Source: an uncultured Porphyromonadaceae bacterium
GTDB lineage: Bacteria; Bacteroidota; Bacteroidia; Bacteroidales; Muribaculaceae
Assembly (NCBI GenBank): GCA_947175695.1
Contig: CAMWNT010000001.1
Span: forward strand, 1-64,000
DNA: 64,000 nucleotides
Direction: 5' to 3'
Shown here: positions 8,822-17,882 of the stretch, piece after piece
Layout: each line of letters starts with the position of its first letter
Numbering within the stretch: the stretch's first letter is position 1
Notes under the pieces: generated by a model
Database searches by the model: none
Seen by the model: the letters and a program-made list of their open reading frames with translations, nothing else
What the model was told of the DNA's origin: nothing
Translations under genes and position numbers: made by a program

Positions 8822-10138
8822 ATGAGCAGATTAGTAGCAATAGTAGGGCGGCCTAACGTGGGAAAATCCACGTTGTTCAACCGTTTGACGCAGACGCGCT
8901 CAGCAATCGTCGACGACACTGCGGGCACAACCCGCGACCGCCAATATGGTAAAGTAGACTGGAACGGACAAGAATTCTCAATCGTCGACACCGGCGGATG
9001 GGTCGTCAACTCCGATGATATCTTTGAAGAGGAGATCAACAAGCAAGTCGAAATCGCCATCCAAGAGGCCGATGTCATCCTTTTTGTCGTCGACGCTTCT
9101 GTCGGAGTGACCGATCTCGACGACAAAGTGGCCGCGATCCTGCGCCGTTCCAAAAAGCCGGTAGTGCTCGTGGCAAATAAAGAAGACAAAGGCGACGCCC
9201 GCTTCAATGTGCCCGAATTCTACTCCCTCGGACTCGGCGACCCGATCGAAGTGTCTTCGGCCAACGGTGCCGGCACAGGCGACCTCCTCGACATCGTCGT
9301 GGCCGATATGCCTGACCCCTCCGACGACGACGCTCCCGAAGAGAACATCGCCAAATTCGCAATCGTCGGCCGACCAAACGCCGGAAAATCATCGTTGATC
9401 AACGCTTTCATCGGCGAAGAACGGCATATTGTGACCGACATCGCAGGTACTACACGCGACTCGATCTATCACCGCTATAATAAATTCGGCTTCGATTTCT
9501 ATCTGGTCGACACGGCCGGTATCCGTAAAAAGCAGAAAGTCAACGAAGATATCGAGTATTACAGCGTCATTCGTTCGATCCGCGCAATCGAGGCTTCCGA
9601 CGTGTGCATCCTGATGATCGACGCCACTCGCGGCATCGAATCGCAAGACGCCAACATCTTCAGCCTCATCCAGCGCAATAAGAAGGGGCTCGTCGTATGC
9701 GTCAACAAATGGGACCTCGTAGCCGATCGCTCGCTCGAAACCCAGAAACGCTACGAAGCCGCTATCCGCGACCGCTTCGCTCCTTTCACTGACTTCCCCA
9801 TTCTCTTCACATCGGCGCTGACCAAGGAACGCATCTACCGTGTGCTCGAGACAGCCACAAAAGTATATGCCAACCGCCGCCGCGTCATCCCGACGTCGCA
9901 GCTCAACACCTATATGCTTGAGCAGATCGCGATCACTCCCCCTCCATCCAACAAAGGAAAATTCGTCAAGATCAAATATGTCACAATGCTTAAAGACGCA
10001 TTTGTGCCCACTTTTGTATTCTTCTGCAATCTTCCGCAATGGGTAAAGGAGCCCTATCGCCGCTTCCTCGAAAACAAGATTCGCGACAAATGGGATTTCA
10101 ACGGAACTCCGATACAGATCTTCATGCGCGATAAATAA
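8822..10138 (+). CDS. der: Ribosome biogenesis GTPase Der (EngA)
   Basis: Der has two tandem GTPase domains and acts in 50S assembly. Both are visible in the 438-residue protein: [11 protein letters not shown] near the start and [11 protein letters not shown] in the middle, each with its own DTAG/DTGG and NKxD motifs (VANKED, VNKWD). The C-terminal KH-like domain with [14 protein letters not shown] is intact. It follows era and ends just before a hairpin at 10155-10196. Confidence 0.97.
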   Translation: MSRLVAIVGRPNVGKSTLFNRLTQTRSAIVDDTAGTTRDRQYGKVDWNGQEFSIVDTGGWVVNSDDIFEEEINKQVEIAIQEADVILFVVDASVGVTDLDDKVAAILRRSKKPVVLVANKEDKGDARFNVPEFYSLGLGDPIEVSSANGAGTGDLLDIVVADMPDPSDDDAPEENIAKFAIVGRPNAGKSSLINAFIGEERHIVTDIAGTTRDSIYHRYNKFGFDFYLVDTAGIRKKQKVNEDIEYYSVIRSIRAIEASDVCILMIDATRGIESQDANIFSLIQRNKKGLVVCVNKWDLVADRSLETQKRYEAAIRDRFAPFTDFPILFTSALTKERIYRVLETATKVYANRRRVIPTSQLNTYMLEQIAITPPPSNKGKFVKIKYVTMLKDAFVPTFVFFCNLPQWVKEPYRRFLENKIRDKWDFNGTPIQIFMRDK

Positions 10139-10154
10139 TTAAATAACTCTCCAC

Positions 10155-10196
10155 GCCGTTCTCTTTATGTCAATCATATGGAGAACGGCTTAATTC
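10155..10196 (+). terminator. Hairpin terminator after der
   Basis: GCCGTTCTC at 10155-10163 pairs perfectly with GAGAACGGC at 10181-10189, followed by TTAATTCTC. The U-tract is weak. Confidence 0.5.
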
Positions 10197-10205
10197 TCTG
10201 ACATC

Positions 10206-10694
10206 ATGTGGTATATCATCTACAACGGACAGCAGGTCGGTCCGCTCTCTAAAAACGACCTCCTCAACTACGGACTGACACCCGACTCGATGGTCTGGGC
10301 CAACGGCATGCCCGATTGGACCCGCGCCGGCTCATGCCCCGATCTGGCCGACCTTTTCGCCGCCCCGAATCCCGGCTACGGCAACAACACCGCGCCCGGC
10401 TACTCCGTGCCGCCACAACAGCCTTATGCGCCTTACGGATGCAAGCCCACTCCATATCCCGACAAGTCCAAGATCGCTGCCGGACTGCTCGCCATCTTCC
10501 TCGGTGGCCTGGGCATCCATTATTTCTATCTCGGCAAGACCTCAGCCGGCTTGATATGTCTGCTGCTGACATTATGCTCATGCGGCGGATGGGAACTCCT
10601 GACTTTCGCGCAGGGAATCTACATGCTCTGCATCAGCGACGAAGAGTTCTACCAAAAATACGTCTATACCACTAAAACATTCCCCCTGTTTTAG
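10206..10694 (+). CDS. GYF_2 and TM2 domain membrane protein
   Basis: The 162-residue protein has an N-terminal GYF_2-type module (about 1-50: WYIIYNGQQVGPLS and MVWANGMPDWTRA). This is followed by a Pro/Tyr-rich linker (about 55-90) and a C-terminal TM2 domain (about 93-150) with two hydrophobic helices around LGGLGIHYFYLGKTSAG. Proteins of this layout are frequent in Bacteroidetes; their role is not established, but GYF modules bind proline-rich partners. It has no signal peptide, so the GYF module should be cytosolic. The composite repeat at 10697-10899 lies immediately downstream, between it and convergent recA. Confidence 0.85.
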   Translation: MWYIIYNGQQVGPLSKNDLLNYGLTPDSMVWANGMPDWTRAGSCPDLADLFAAPNPGYGNNTAPGYSVPPQQPYAPYGCKPTPYPDKSKIAAGLLAIFLGGLGIHYFYLGKTSAGLICLLLTLCSCGGWELLTFAQGIYMLCISDEEFYQKYVYTTKTFPLF

Positions 10695-10696
10695 GG

Positions 10697-10899
10697 GTTA
10701 GGTTTTAGACTTTAGGTTTTAGGTTTTAGGCCTATCAAGATAAATCCCGATTAATCATGCTAAATCATGATTAATCGGGATTATTCGTAATGGGGAGTAA
10801 AGTCCTTAAAGTCCCTAAAGCCCTTAGAGTTCTTAAAGTCCTTAAAGTCCTTAAAGTCCCTAAAACCTAAAACCTAATTCCTAAAACCTAAAACCTAAT
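10697..10899. repeat. Composite low-complexity repeat: heptads, palindrome, nonamers, heptads
   Basis: Left to right: TTTTAGG-type heptads (10697-10730), a perfect 17-bp inverted repeat with a 6-base loop (10743-10782), about seven 9-bp units of consensus CCTTAAAGT (10797-10862), and CCTAAAA heptads (10860-10899) that are the reverse complement of the left block. It fills the gap between convergent genes. The same modules in another order occur at 17765-17881. The palindrome may act as a two-way terminator. Confidence 0.85.
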
Positions 10900-10906
10900 A
10901 AAAAAA

Positions 10907-12121
10907 TCACTCCTCGATCTCTACCTCGAAGTCATCGCCGAAGAGATCCTGGCGACCGCCGTCGGCTCCGTCGAAAAACGAATCGTCGTCGCCTTCCGAA
11001 TCATCACGCTCTTCATCATCCAATGTGTCGCGCACTGTCTCCTTGCCGGGAAGGAAAGGATTGGGCTGCTGCTTCTCCGACGCACTGGATTCGGCAAGTT
11101 GAGCGCGTACTTTGGCGGAAAGCTCGTCCATCAATTCGGGATTATCCTGGATCACACGCTTCACAGCATCCCGGCCTTGGCCGAGTTTAGAGCCGTTATA
11201 ACTGAACCACGCTCCCGACTTCTTGACAATACCCATTGCCACGGCCATGTCGAGCACCTCGCCCGATCGAGAGATGCCCTCGCCGAACATTATATCGAAC
11301 TCCGCCTTCTTGAAGGGGGGAGCAACCTTGTTCTTGACCACCTTCACCTTTACAAGACGGCCTACCGGATTATCGCCATCCTTGATGATCTGACCCGGAC
11401 GGATATCGATTCTGACAGAAGCATAGAACTTCAGTGCATTACCGCCCGTAGTCGTCTCCGGATTGCCAAACATCACGCCGATCTTCTCACGCATCTGGTT
11501 GATAAAGATGCAACATGTGCGTGTGCGCGAGATCGAACCCGTCAGCTTACGCATCGCCTGGCTCATCAGGCGGGCGTGGAGGCCGACATTCTTCTCTCCC
11601 ATCTCACCCTCGATCTCCGCTTTCGGAGTCAGAGCCGCGACAGAGTCGATCACAAGCACATCGATCGCGCCCGAATTAATCAGCTGCTCTGCAATGTCGA
11701 GAGCCTGCTCGCCATTGTCGGGCTGTGCAATCCAGAGATTGTTGACATCGACGCCAAGCTTCTCGGCATAGAAACGGTCGAATGCATGCTCGGCATCAAT
11801 GATCGCACAGATGCCACCCTGCTTCTGCGCCTCTGCAATGACATGGATCGCAAGTGTGGTCTTACCCGACGACTCCGGTCCATAGATCTCTGTAATACGA
11901 CCGCGCGGCAGGCCGCCGATACCAAGTGCGAAGTCCAGGCCGATCGAGCCCGTAGAGATCGACTCCACATCCTGCACCTTATCGTCGCCAAGACGCATGA
12001 TCGCTCCCGATCCGAAATCCTTCTCGAGATGAGCCATTGTCATGCTCAGCGCCTTCTTCTTCGCCTCCAGATCGCTGATCCGGCCGGCTGCTGCCTTATT
12101 ATCTACTTTCTTCTTTGCCAT
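10907..12121 (-). CDS. recA: Recombinase RecA
   Basis: RecA catalyses homologous strand exchange and SOS co-protease activity. The 404-residue protein has Walker [10 protein letters not shown] at 81-89, Walker [10 protein letters not shown], and loop L2 with [22 protein letters not shown]. The C-terminal tail is long and strongly acidic (about the last 40 residues, rich in Asp and Glu), longer than the typical approximately 350-residue RecA; acidic tails are known to regulate RecA activity. It is transcribed alone from a promoter near 12163-12194. No SOS-box-like palindrome was recognised there. Confidence 0.98.
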   Translation of the reverse strand: MAKKKVDNKAAAGRISDLEAKKKALSMTMAHLEKDFGSGAIMRLGDDKVQDVESISTGSIGLDFALGIGGLPRGRITEIYGPESSGKTTLAIHVIAEAQKQGGICAIIDAEHAFDRFYAEKLGVDVNNLWIAQPDNGEQALDIAEQLINSGAIDVLVIDSVAALTPKAEIEGEMGEKNVGLHARLMSQAMRKLTGSISRTRTCCIFINQMREKIGVMFGNPETTTGGNALKFYASVRIDIRPGQIIKDGDNPVGRLVKVKVVKNKVAPPFKKAEFDIMFGEGISRSGEVLDMAVAMGIVKKSGAWFSYNGSKLGQGRDAVKRVIQDNPELMDELSAKVRAQLAESSASEKQQPNPFLPGKETVRDTLDDEERDDSEGDDDSFFDGADGGRQDLFGDDFEVEIEE

Positions 12122-12162
12122 TATATCGTAGTTTTATTATTTGTATCGTGGTTTGTTTTTTG

Positions 12163-12194
12163 CAAAATTACAAATCTGCGCGGCAATATCCTAA
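12163..12194 (-). promoter_or_regulatory. Probable recA promoter
   Basis: On the minus strand TAATTTTG (plus coordinates 12163-12170) is a perfect -7 box, with TTAG 20 bases upstream as a poor -33 box. The predicted leader is about 35 bases. Confidence 0.5.
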
Positions 12195-12302
12195 TTTATC
12201 AATGATTAAATTCATCCTATCCCACTTAAATATTCTTAAATTTTAGCACTCTACTGCCAAATTCTTGCAGTCACTGCAACTATATTGCAGTGACCCCTTT
12301 TC

Positions 12303-12334
12303 AAAAAAAAGACGACGGCAATGATGCCGTCGTC
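12303..12334 (-). terminator. Terminator of the lysS-gpsA-pgi unit
   Basis: GACGACGGCA at 12311-12320 pairs perfectly with TGCCGTCGTC at 12325-12334 across a 4-base loop. On the minus strand it is followed by eight T residues. It lies about 70 bases after the pgi stop. Confidence 0.9.
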
Positions 12335-12406
12335 TCAGTTATAACTTATTCACGACTTTATCCGGCGCTGCGCGGGCAAAACCACACGGCGACAGATTCT
12401 TTCGGA

Positions 12407-13762
12407 TCAGAGTTTTGCCTTGATGGCCTCGGTCTCTTTTTCATAACCGGGCTTTTCGAGAAGAGCAAACATGTTCTTCTTGTAGGCCTCCACACCGGGC
12501 TGATTGAAGGGGTTGACACCCAGCATATAGCCGCTGATGCCGCAAGCCTTCTCGAAGAAGTAGATCAGCTGGCCGAGCACAAACTCATCGAGCTTGTCGA
12601 GCTTGATCTGCATATTGGGCACTCCACCCTCGACGTGAGCGATCTTTGTGCCGAGTTCGGCCATCTTGTTGACTTCGTCGATATTCTTGCCTGCGAGATA
12701 GTTGATGCCGTCGAGATTCTCTGCATTCTCAGGAACACGCACCGACACTGCGGGCTTATTGACTGAAAGCACTGTCTCGAAGATCGAACGCTCGCCCTCC
12801 TGGATCCACTGGCCCATCGAGTGAAGGTCGGTTGTATTGTCGACGCTTGCGGGGAAAATACCCTTGCCATCCTTGCCCTCGCTCTCGCCATAGAGCTGCT
12901 TCCACCATTCTGCGAAGTAATGGAGCTTCGGATTGTAGTTGACAAGGAGCTCGATCTTCTTGCCCGACTGATAAAGAGCGTTACGCACGCGGGCATATGT
13001 CATTGCGATGTTGTCTTCGCCGGGATGCGCAGTGGATTTCTCCATCTCTGCGGCGCCTTCGATCAGCTTGGCGATATCGTGGCCGGCGACAGCGATCGGG
13101 AGCAGACCTACGGGAGTCAGCACCGAGAAACGTCCGCCGACATTGTCGGGGATGACGTAAGTCTCATAACCCTCCTTATCGGCCATGGCGCGGAGTGCGC
13201 CCTTGTTGGCGTCGGTGATAGCCACGATGAGATCCTTCGCAGCATCCTTGCCGGCCTGCTTCTCAAGCTGATCCTTAAGGATACGGAATGCGATGGCGGG
13301 TTCGGTGGTTGTGCCCGACTTGGAGATCACGATGATACCGAATTTCTTGCCTTCGAGGAGCTTCTGGAGTTCGGCTGTGTATTCCTCGCCGATATTCTGT
13401 CCGGCATAGAGGAGCTTCGGCTCCTTCGGACGCGGAGCATAGAAGTCGGCGAAGCTGTCGGAAAGAGCCGTAGTGACGGCCTTCGCGCCGAGATAGCTGC
13501 CGCCGATGCCGATGCACACTACATAATCGCAGTTCTCACGAAGGCGAGCGGCTGTAGCGTTGATGCGGTCGATGAGTTCGTTTGAAGTCTCGGAAGGAAG
13601 ATTGACCCAGCCGATAAAATCGGAACCCTCGCCCGAACCCTCGGCGAGCTTGGTGATTGCCTCTACAGCAGCCGCTTCGTTGGCCTTGAACTGAGCGTCA
13701 GCGAAATAGACTGCGTCCTGAATATTCAGATTGATTGATTTCATAATTTCTATATCTGTCAA
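12407..13762 (-). CDS. pgi: Glucose-6-phosphate isomerase
   Basis: The enzyme interconverts glucose 6-phosphate and fructose 6-phosphate in glycolysis. At 451 residues it is the short bacterial form. Signature segments include [12 protein letters not shown] for phosphate binding, [12 protein letters not shown], and the C-terminal [15 protein letters not shown] with the catalytic Lys. It is the last gene of the lysS-gpsA-pgi run, and gpsA lies 127 bases upstream. The strong terminator at 12303-12334 ends the transcript. Confidence 0.98.
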   Translation of the reverse strand: MTDIEIMKSINLNIQDAVYFADAQFKANEAAAVEAITKLAEGSGEGSDFIGWVNLPSETSNELIDRINATAARLRENCDYVVCIGIGGSYLGAKAVTTALSDSFADFYAPRPKEPKLLYAGQNIGEEYTAELQKLLEGKKFGIIVISKSGTTTEPAIAFRILKDQLEKQAGKDAAKDLIVAITDANKGALRAMADKEGYETYVIPDNVGGRFSVLTPVGLLPIAVAGHDIAKLIEGAAEMEKSTAHPGEDNIAMTYARVRNALYQSGKKIELLVNYNPKLHYFAEWWKQLYGESEGKDGKGIFPASVDNTTDLHSMGQWIQEGERSIFETVLSVNKPAVSVRVPENAENLDGINYLAGKNIDEVNKMAELGTKIAHVEGGVPNMQIKLDKLDEFVLGQLIYFFEKACGISGYMLGVNPFNQPGVEAYKKNMFALLEKPGYEKETEAIKAKL

Positions 13763-13889
13763 AATAAAGATTTATATACATTAATAACGTCCCCCCTCTG
13801 CGGGCGACTCTGTGATTGTCGGCTCTTAACGCCCCCCTGTCAGATATTCTCTGGCGAGGGTCCTCACCGATATCGATGAGGGCGCGGCG

Positions 13890-14894
13890 TCAGGAGAAGG
13901 TGTCGGTGATACGGTCGATCGCACGGCGTCCGGAGCGTCCCTCATAAAGGATGGAATACATGCAGTCGAGAATAGGCATCTCGACACGCACCGAATCGCG
14001 ATTGATTTCATAGATACACTTTGTGCCGTAATATCCTTCGGCCACCATAGCCATCTCCATCATTGCCGCCTTCACGCTATACCCCTTTCCGATCATCGAG
14101 CCGAAATTGTGGTTGCGCGAGAATTTGCTGTAGGCCGTGACAAGCAAATCGCCCAGATATGCCGAGCGGTCGATATCACGATCGGGCATCGGGGAGATTG
14201 CATCCACAAAACGCCTCATCTCGCGGATGGCGTTACACACCAGCATTGCCATGAAGTTATCTCCGGCCTTCATGCCGTTGACTATGCCTCCGGCGATGGC
14301 GTAGACATTCTTCAGCACCGCGCCATATTCAATTCCCGCGACATCCGACGATATGATCGTCTTCAGCTTCGGGCCCGCAATAAGCGAGGCGAACTCACGG
14401 CTATGGGTGGTGTTGTGGCAGCCGATCGTCAGATAGCTCAGACGTTCGAGCGCCACTTCCTCGGCGTGGCATGGGCCTCCGATGACCATCAGATGCTCAT
14501 CATCGCAGTCAAACCGCGATGCGAAATAATCGGTCACGATCATATTCTCATCGGGCACGATCCCCTTCACCGCCGACACGATATATTTCTTCGATATATC
14601 GCGGCGTATGTCGTCGGCGATACCTTTCAGATAGGGCGACGGGAGCGCCACAACCAGTGTGTCGGCCATATCGCAGGCCTCATTGATATCAGAGGTGAAA
14701 TCAATTCTTTCGATATCAAAACTGACATCCGAGAGATACACCGGATTATGGCGATAGCGGATGAAATCGTCAATGCGGTCCTGACGATGGATATACCACA
14801 CGATACGATCGCAATTTTTCAGCAGGAGCTTGGCCAATGCCGTGGCCCAGCTTCCGCCGCCGATAACTCCTATTTTGCCTAATTCTCTGTTCAT
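13890..14894 (-). CDS. gpsA: Glycerol-3-phosphate dehydrogenase [NAD(P)+]
   Basis: GpsA reduces dihydroxyacetone phosphate to sn-glycerol 3-phosphate for phospholipid synthesis. The start is placed at the ATG at 14894 (MNRELGKIGVIGGGSW), because the Rossmann glycine motif GVIGGGSWATALA normally begins within ten residues. An in-frame start at 14972 would add 26 Arg/Pro-rich residues. The product is 334 residues. Catalytic-region motifs AVKGIV and KNVYAIAGG are present. It lies between lysS and pgi, a conserved Bacteroidetes arrangement. Confidence 0.96.
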   Translation of the reverse strand: MNRELGKIGVIGGGSWATALAKLLLKNCDRIVWYIHRQDRIDDFIRYRHNPVYLSDVSFDIERIDFTSDINEACDMADTLVVALPSPYLKGIADDIRRDISKKYIVSAVKGIVPDENMIVTDYFASRFDCDDEHLMVIGGPCHAEEVALERLSYLTIGCHNTTHSREFASLIAGPKLKTIISSDVAGIEYGAVLKNVYAIAGGIVNGMKAGDNFMAMLVCNAIREMRRFVDAISPMPDRDIDRSAYLGDLLVTAYSKFSRNHNFGSMIGKGYSVKAAMMEMAMVAEGYYGTKCIYEINRDSVRVEMPILDCMYSILYEGRSGRRAIDRITDTFS

Positions 14895-15139
14895 TTCCAA
14901 GAGTATGCGTTGCGGGCCGCGAGGTGTCGCGCGGGGGGACACTCCCTCCGCCGCTATCGGATACCCTCTCAATCGAACAACATTCAGAATATCCGGAATG
15001 TTGCTCCCTCCGGCGCCTTAATTGCCGGAGGGTGTCACTATTTAACACGATTCAAGGAATCGTAACATCCGTTTCACGATGCGCATCAGAGCGCTCTGCC
15101 TGATGCGGGCGCGTCGGGCGCGACCTTGGGTTAGTTCGA

Positions 15140-16702
15140 TCAGACTTCCTCAGAATCGGGATTCTCTCCCTCTTCCTCCTTGGAGCTCTTCTTTTCAGGA
15201 CGCATCTGCGGGAAGAGAAGCACTTCCTGAATCGTCGACTGGCCTGTCAGCAGCATTGCGAGGCGATCCATGCCGATGCCCATACCCGATGTCGGGGGCA
15301 TGCCATATTCGAGCGCGCGGATAAAGTCGGCGTCGATGATCATTGCCTCGTCGTCGCCCTTGTCGGCGAGTCGCATCTGCTCTACGAAGCGTTCATACTG
15401 ATCGATCGGATCGTTGAGCTCGGAATAGGCGTTGGCAAGCTCCTTGCCGTTGACCATCAGCTCGAAGCGTTCGGTCAGCTCGGGATTGTCGCGATGGCGC
15501 TTTGTCAGCGGCGACATCTCGATCGGATAGTCGATGATGAATGTCGGCTGGATAAACGAGCCCTCGCATTTCTCGCCGAAGATCTCGTCGATCAGTTTTC
15601 CCTTGCCCATCGAAGGCTCGACTTCGATGCCGTTTTCCTTGCAGAATGCGCGGAGTTCATCCTCGCTCTTGCCGGTGATGTCGAAGCCGGTGGCGTCGAG
15701 AATCGCCTGAGTCATAGTGACTCTCTTATAGGGAGCCTTGAAATCGATCTCGCGGTCGCCGACTGTGACTTTGGTTGTGCCGTTGACATCGAGAGCGATC
15801 TTTTCAAGCATCTTCTCGGTGAAGGCCATCATCCAGTTATAGTCTTTATAGGGCACATAGATCTCCATGCAGGTGAACTCCGGATTATGGGTGCGGTCCA
15901 TGCCTTCGTTGCGGAAGTTGCGCGAGAATTCATAGACTCCGTCGAAGCCGCCGACAATAAGGCGCTTGAGATAGAGTTCGTTAGCGATGCGGAGATAGAG
16001 GGGAATGTCGAGCGCGTTGTGATGAGTGATGAAGGGGCGCGCGGCGGCTCCGCCCGGAATCGACTGAAGCACCGGAGTGTCAACCTCCAGATAGCCATGG
16101 CCGTTGAAATATTCGCGCATCGAATTGAACATGCGCGTGCGCTTCTCGAAGATCTCCTTCACACCCTTGTTGACCACCAGGTCGACATAGCGGCGACGAT
16201 AGCGCATCTCCGGATCGGTGAAGGCGTCATAAGCCTTGCCATCCTTCATTTTGACCACCGGCAGCGGCCGGAGGCTCTTGCCGAGGAAGGTGATCTTGCG
16301 GGCATGGATAGTGATCTCGCCCATCTGGGTGCGGAACACAAAACCCTCGACGCCGATGAAATCACCGATATCCATCAGCTTCTTGAACACCACGTTATAG
16401 AAATCCTTATCCTCGCCCGGACAGAGTTCGTCGCGGCTCACATAGACCTGGATACGACCGCGGGCATCCTGCAGCTCCATAAACGAAGCCTTGCCCATGA
16501 TGCGGCGGCTCATGATTCGGCCGGCCACACGCACCTCGCGCGGAGGAGTCAGATCGTCGGAAAAGTTCTCGCGGATTTCGTCGGTATGACCCGTCACTTC
16601 ATATTCCGCAGCGGGAAACGGGTCGATTCCTCGTTCGCGGAGCGCTTCCATTGATCGGCGGCGCACTAATTCCTGTTCGCTTAATTCCTGATTGTTTGCC
16701 AT
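15140..16702 (-). CDS. lysS: Lysyl-tRNA synthetase, class II
   Basis: LysS charges tRNA-Lys. The 520-residue protein has an N-terminal OB-fold anticodon-binding domain (about 55-150, with RIMSRRIMGKASF) and a class II core. Motif 2 is seen around FRNEGMDRTHNPEFT and motif 3 in PPTSGMGIGMDRLAM. A short charged tail after MRPEKKSS is extra. It is the first gene of the lysS-gpsA-pgi run and is preceded by two identical tandem promoters (16765-16796 and 16852-16883), which suggests high or buffered expression. Confidence 0.98.
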   Translation of the reverse strand: MANNQELSEQELVRRRSMEALRERGIDPFPAAEYEVTGHTDEIRENFSDDLTPPREVRVAGRIMSRRIMGKASFMELQDARGRIQVYVSRDELCPGEDKDFYNVVFKKLMDIGDFIGVEGFVFRTQMGEITIHARKITFLGKSLRPLPVVKMKDGKAYDAFTDPEMRYRRRYVDLVVNKGVKEIFEKRTRMFNSMREYFNGHGYLEVDTPVLQSIPGGAAARPFITHHNALDIPLYLRIANELYLKRLIVGGFDGVYEFSRNFRNEGMDRTHNPEFTCMEIYVPYKDYNWMMAFTEKMLEKIALDVNGTTKVTVGDREIDFKAPYKRVTMTQAILDATGFDITGKSEDELRAFCKENGIEVEPSMGKGKLIDEIFGEKCEGSFIQPTFIIDYPIEMSPLTKRHRDNPELTERFELMVNGKELANAYSELNDPIDQYERFVEQMRLADKGDDEAMIIDADFIRALEYGMPPTSGMGIGMDRLAMLLTGQSTIQEVLLFPQMRPEKKSSKEEEGENPDSEEV

Positions 16703-16764
16703 TGTGATATCTTATGATGGCAGCGCGGCTTGGGTAGGCCGGCCGCAAATTTGCGAATTTTCTA

Positions 16765-16810
16765 CAAAATTACTAAAAATTTCGCGCATAGGCAAATAGC
16801 GCATGTCGGC
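16765..16810 (-). promoter_or_regulatory. lysS proximal promoter, in repeat copy 1
   Basis: On the minus strand TTTG (plus 16793-16796), 20 bases, TAATTTTG (plus 16765-16772) is a perfect consensus promoter. It lies within a 46-bp sequence that is repeated exactly at 16852-16897, with an 87-base period. Confidence 0.85.
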
Positions 16811-16851
16811 CAAAGGCCGGTGCGCGGTGCCGGAGGCAATTTGACCTATCG

Positions 16852-16897
16852 CAAAATTACTAAAAATTTCGCGCATAGGCAAATAGCGCATGTCGGC
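16852..16897 (-). promoter_or_regulatory. lysS distal promoter, in repeat copy 2
   Basis: This is an exact 46-bp copy of the proximal promoter segment: TTTG at plus 16880-16883, 20 bases, TAATTTTG at plus 16852-16859. It begins about 20 bases past the ksgA stop, so lysS has its own promoters despite lying downstream of ksgA. Confidence 0.85.
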
Positions 16898-16916
16898 GCG
16901 GTGCCTTTCTGAGTGA

Positions 16917-17717
16917 TTACTGTCTTGACGACTCCACAGCCGCGGCGATGCGGATAAAATCCTCCACATCAAGCCGCTCGGGACGCAATTCCATGATCGG
17001 ATCCGACATGAAGGGATTATCGGCCCCAAGCAATCCGCGCAGCGAATTGCGAAGAGTCTTGCGACGCTGCCCGAAACTCGTCTTGACAACATTCTTAAAC
17101 ACCTTCTCGTCGACTCCGAGCGTCGTGCGACTGTTGCGAGTCAGACGCAACACGCCGCTCATCACCTTCGGCGGTGGCGCAAACACCCCCGGCGGCACAC
17201 TGAACAGATACTCACATTCATACCATGCGCGAAGCAATACCGACAAAATGCCGTATACCTTCGATCCCGGGCCACTGCATATACGCTCCGCCACTTCCTT
17301 CTGCAACATACCCGCGACAACCGGAATGCGATCGCGATTGTCGAGCACCTTAAAGAAAATCTGCGACGAAATATTATAGGGATAATTGCCTATCAACGCG
17401 AACTCCTTCCCGTCGGCCAGCGAATCGAGATCAAGCTTCAGGAAATCAGCCTCCACCACATTGAGCGTCGGCATCTCACGCGATAGATACTCCACACTTT
17501 CAGAATCGAGTTCGACGGCTGTCACTTCGCGGCCCGAATCCACCAAAAACCGGGTGAGCACACCCATTCCGGGGCCGATCTCTACAACGGGAATCCCCCC
17601 CCACTCCCCGGCGTGAGCGCCGAGTTGTGAAGGGGAGATTGTAGCTGCGATTCGTGCCGCGATGTTAAGATCGGTCAGAAAATGCTGACCGAGATTTTTC
17701 TTGGCTCTTACCTGCAT
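16917..17717 (-). CDS. rsmA: 16S rRNA dimethyladenosine transferase
   Basis: RsmA/KsgA dimethylates two adjacent adenosines near the 3' end of 16S rRNA during small-subunit maturation. The 266-residue product has the opening KKNLGQHFLTD, SAM motif I VEIGPGMGVLTRFL, and catalytic motif IV GNYPYNISS. The C-terminal domain is full length. No consensus promoter was found upstream; the 17765-17881 repeat lies between it and the C1 peptidase gene further upstream. Confidence 0.97.
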   Translation of the reverse strand: MQVRAKKNLGQHFLTDLNIAARIAATISPSQLGAHAGEWGGIPVVEIGPGMGVLTRFLVDSGREVTAVELDSESVEYLSREMPTLNVVEADFLKLDLDSLADGKEFALIGNYPYNISSQIFFKVLDNRDRIPVVAGMLQKEVAERICSGPGSKVYGILSVLLRAWYECEYLFSVPPGVFAPPPKVMSGVLRLTRNSRTTLGVDEKVFKNVVKTSFGQRRKTLRNSLRGLLGADNPFMSDPIMELRPERLDVEDFIRIAAAVESSRQ

Positions 17718-17764
17718 ATCAAGTTGTTTATGTCCGAATCCGGCGTTTGGTCAGGCATCAGAGG

Positions 17765-17881
17765 CCACTAAGCTCCTAAAGTCATTAAAGCCCTTAGAGT
17801 CCTTAAAGACCCTAACCCCTCCCATTCATGATTAATCATGATAACCCTAACGCCTAACACCTAAAACCTAACACCTAAAAC
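17765..17881. repeat. Second composite repeat: nonamers, palindrome, heptads
   Basis: Left to right: imperfect 9-bp units of the CCTTAAAGT type (17768-17812), the palindrome TCATGATTAATCATGA (near 17826), and CCTAAAA/CCTAACA heptads up to the stop of the C1 peptidase gene. The same three modules make up 10697-10899. Confidence 0.8.
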
Positions 17882-17882
17882 C

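Noticed and set aside
10797-10862. Regular short repeats that suggest a CRISPR array
   Set aside because: The unit is 9 bp without spacers, and no cas genes are present.
11099-12205. Long frame antisense to recA
   Set aside because: recA is complete on the other strand and explains the frame.
15128-15140. GGTTAGTTCGA also found in the 114-bp element
   Set aside because: An 11-base match near the end of lysS without any further similarity is likely chance.
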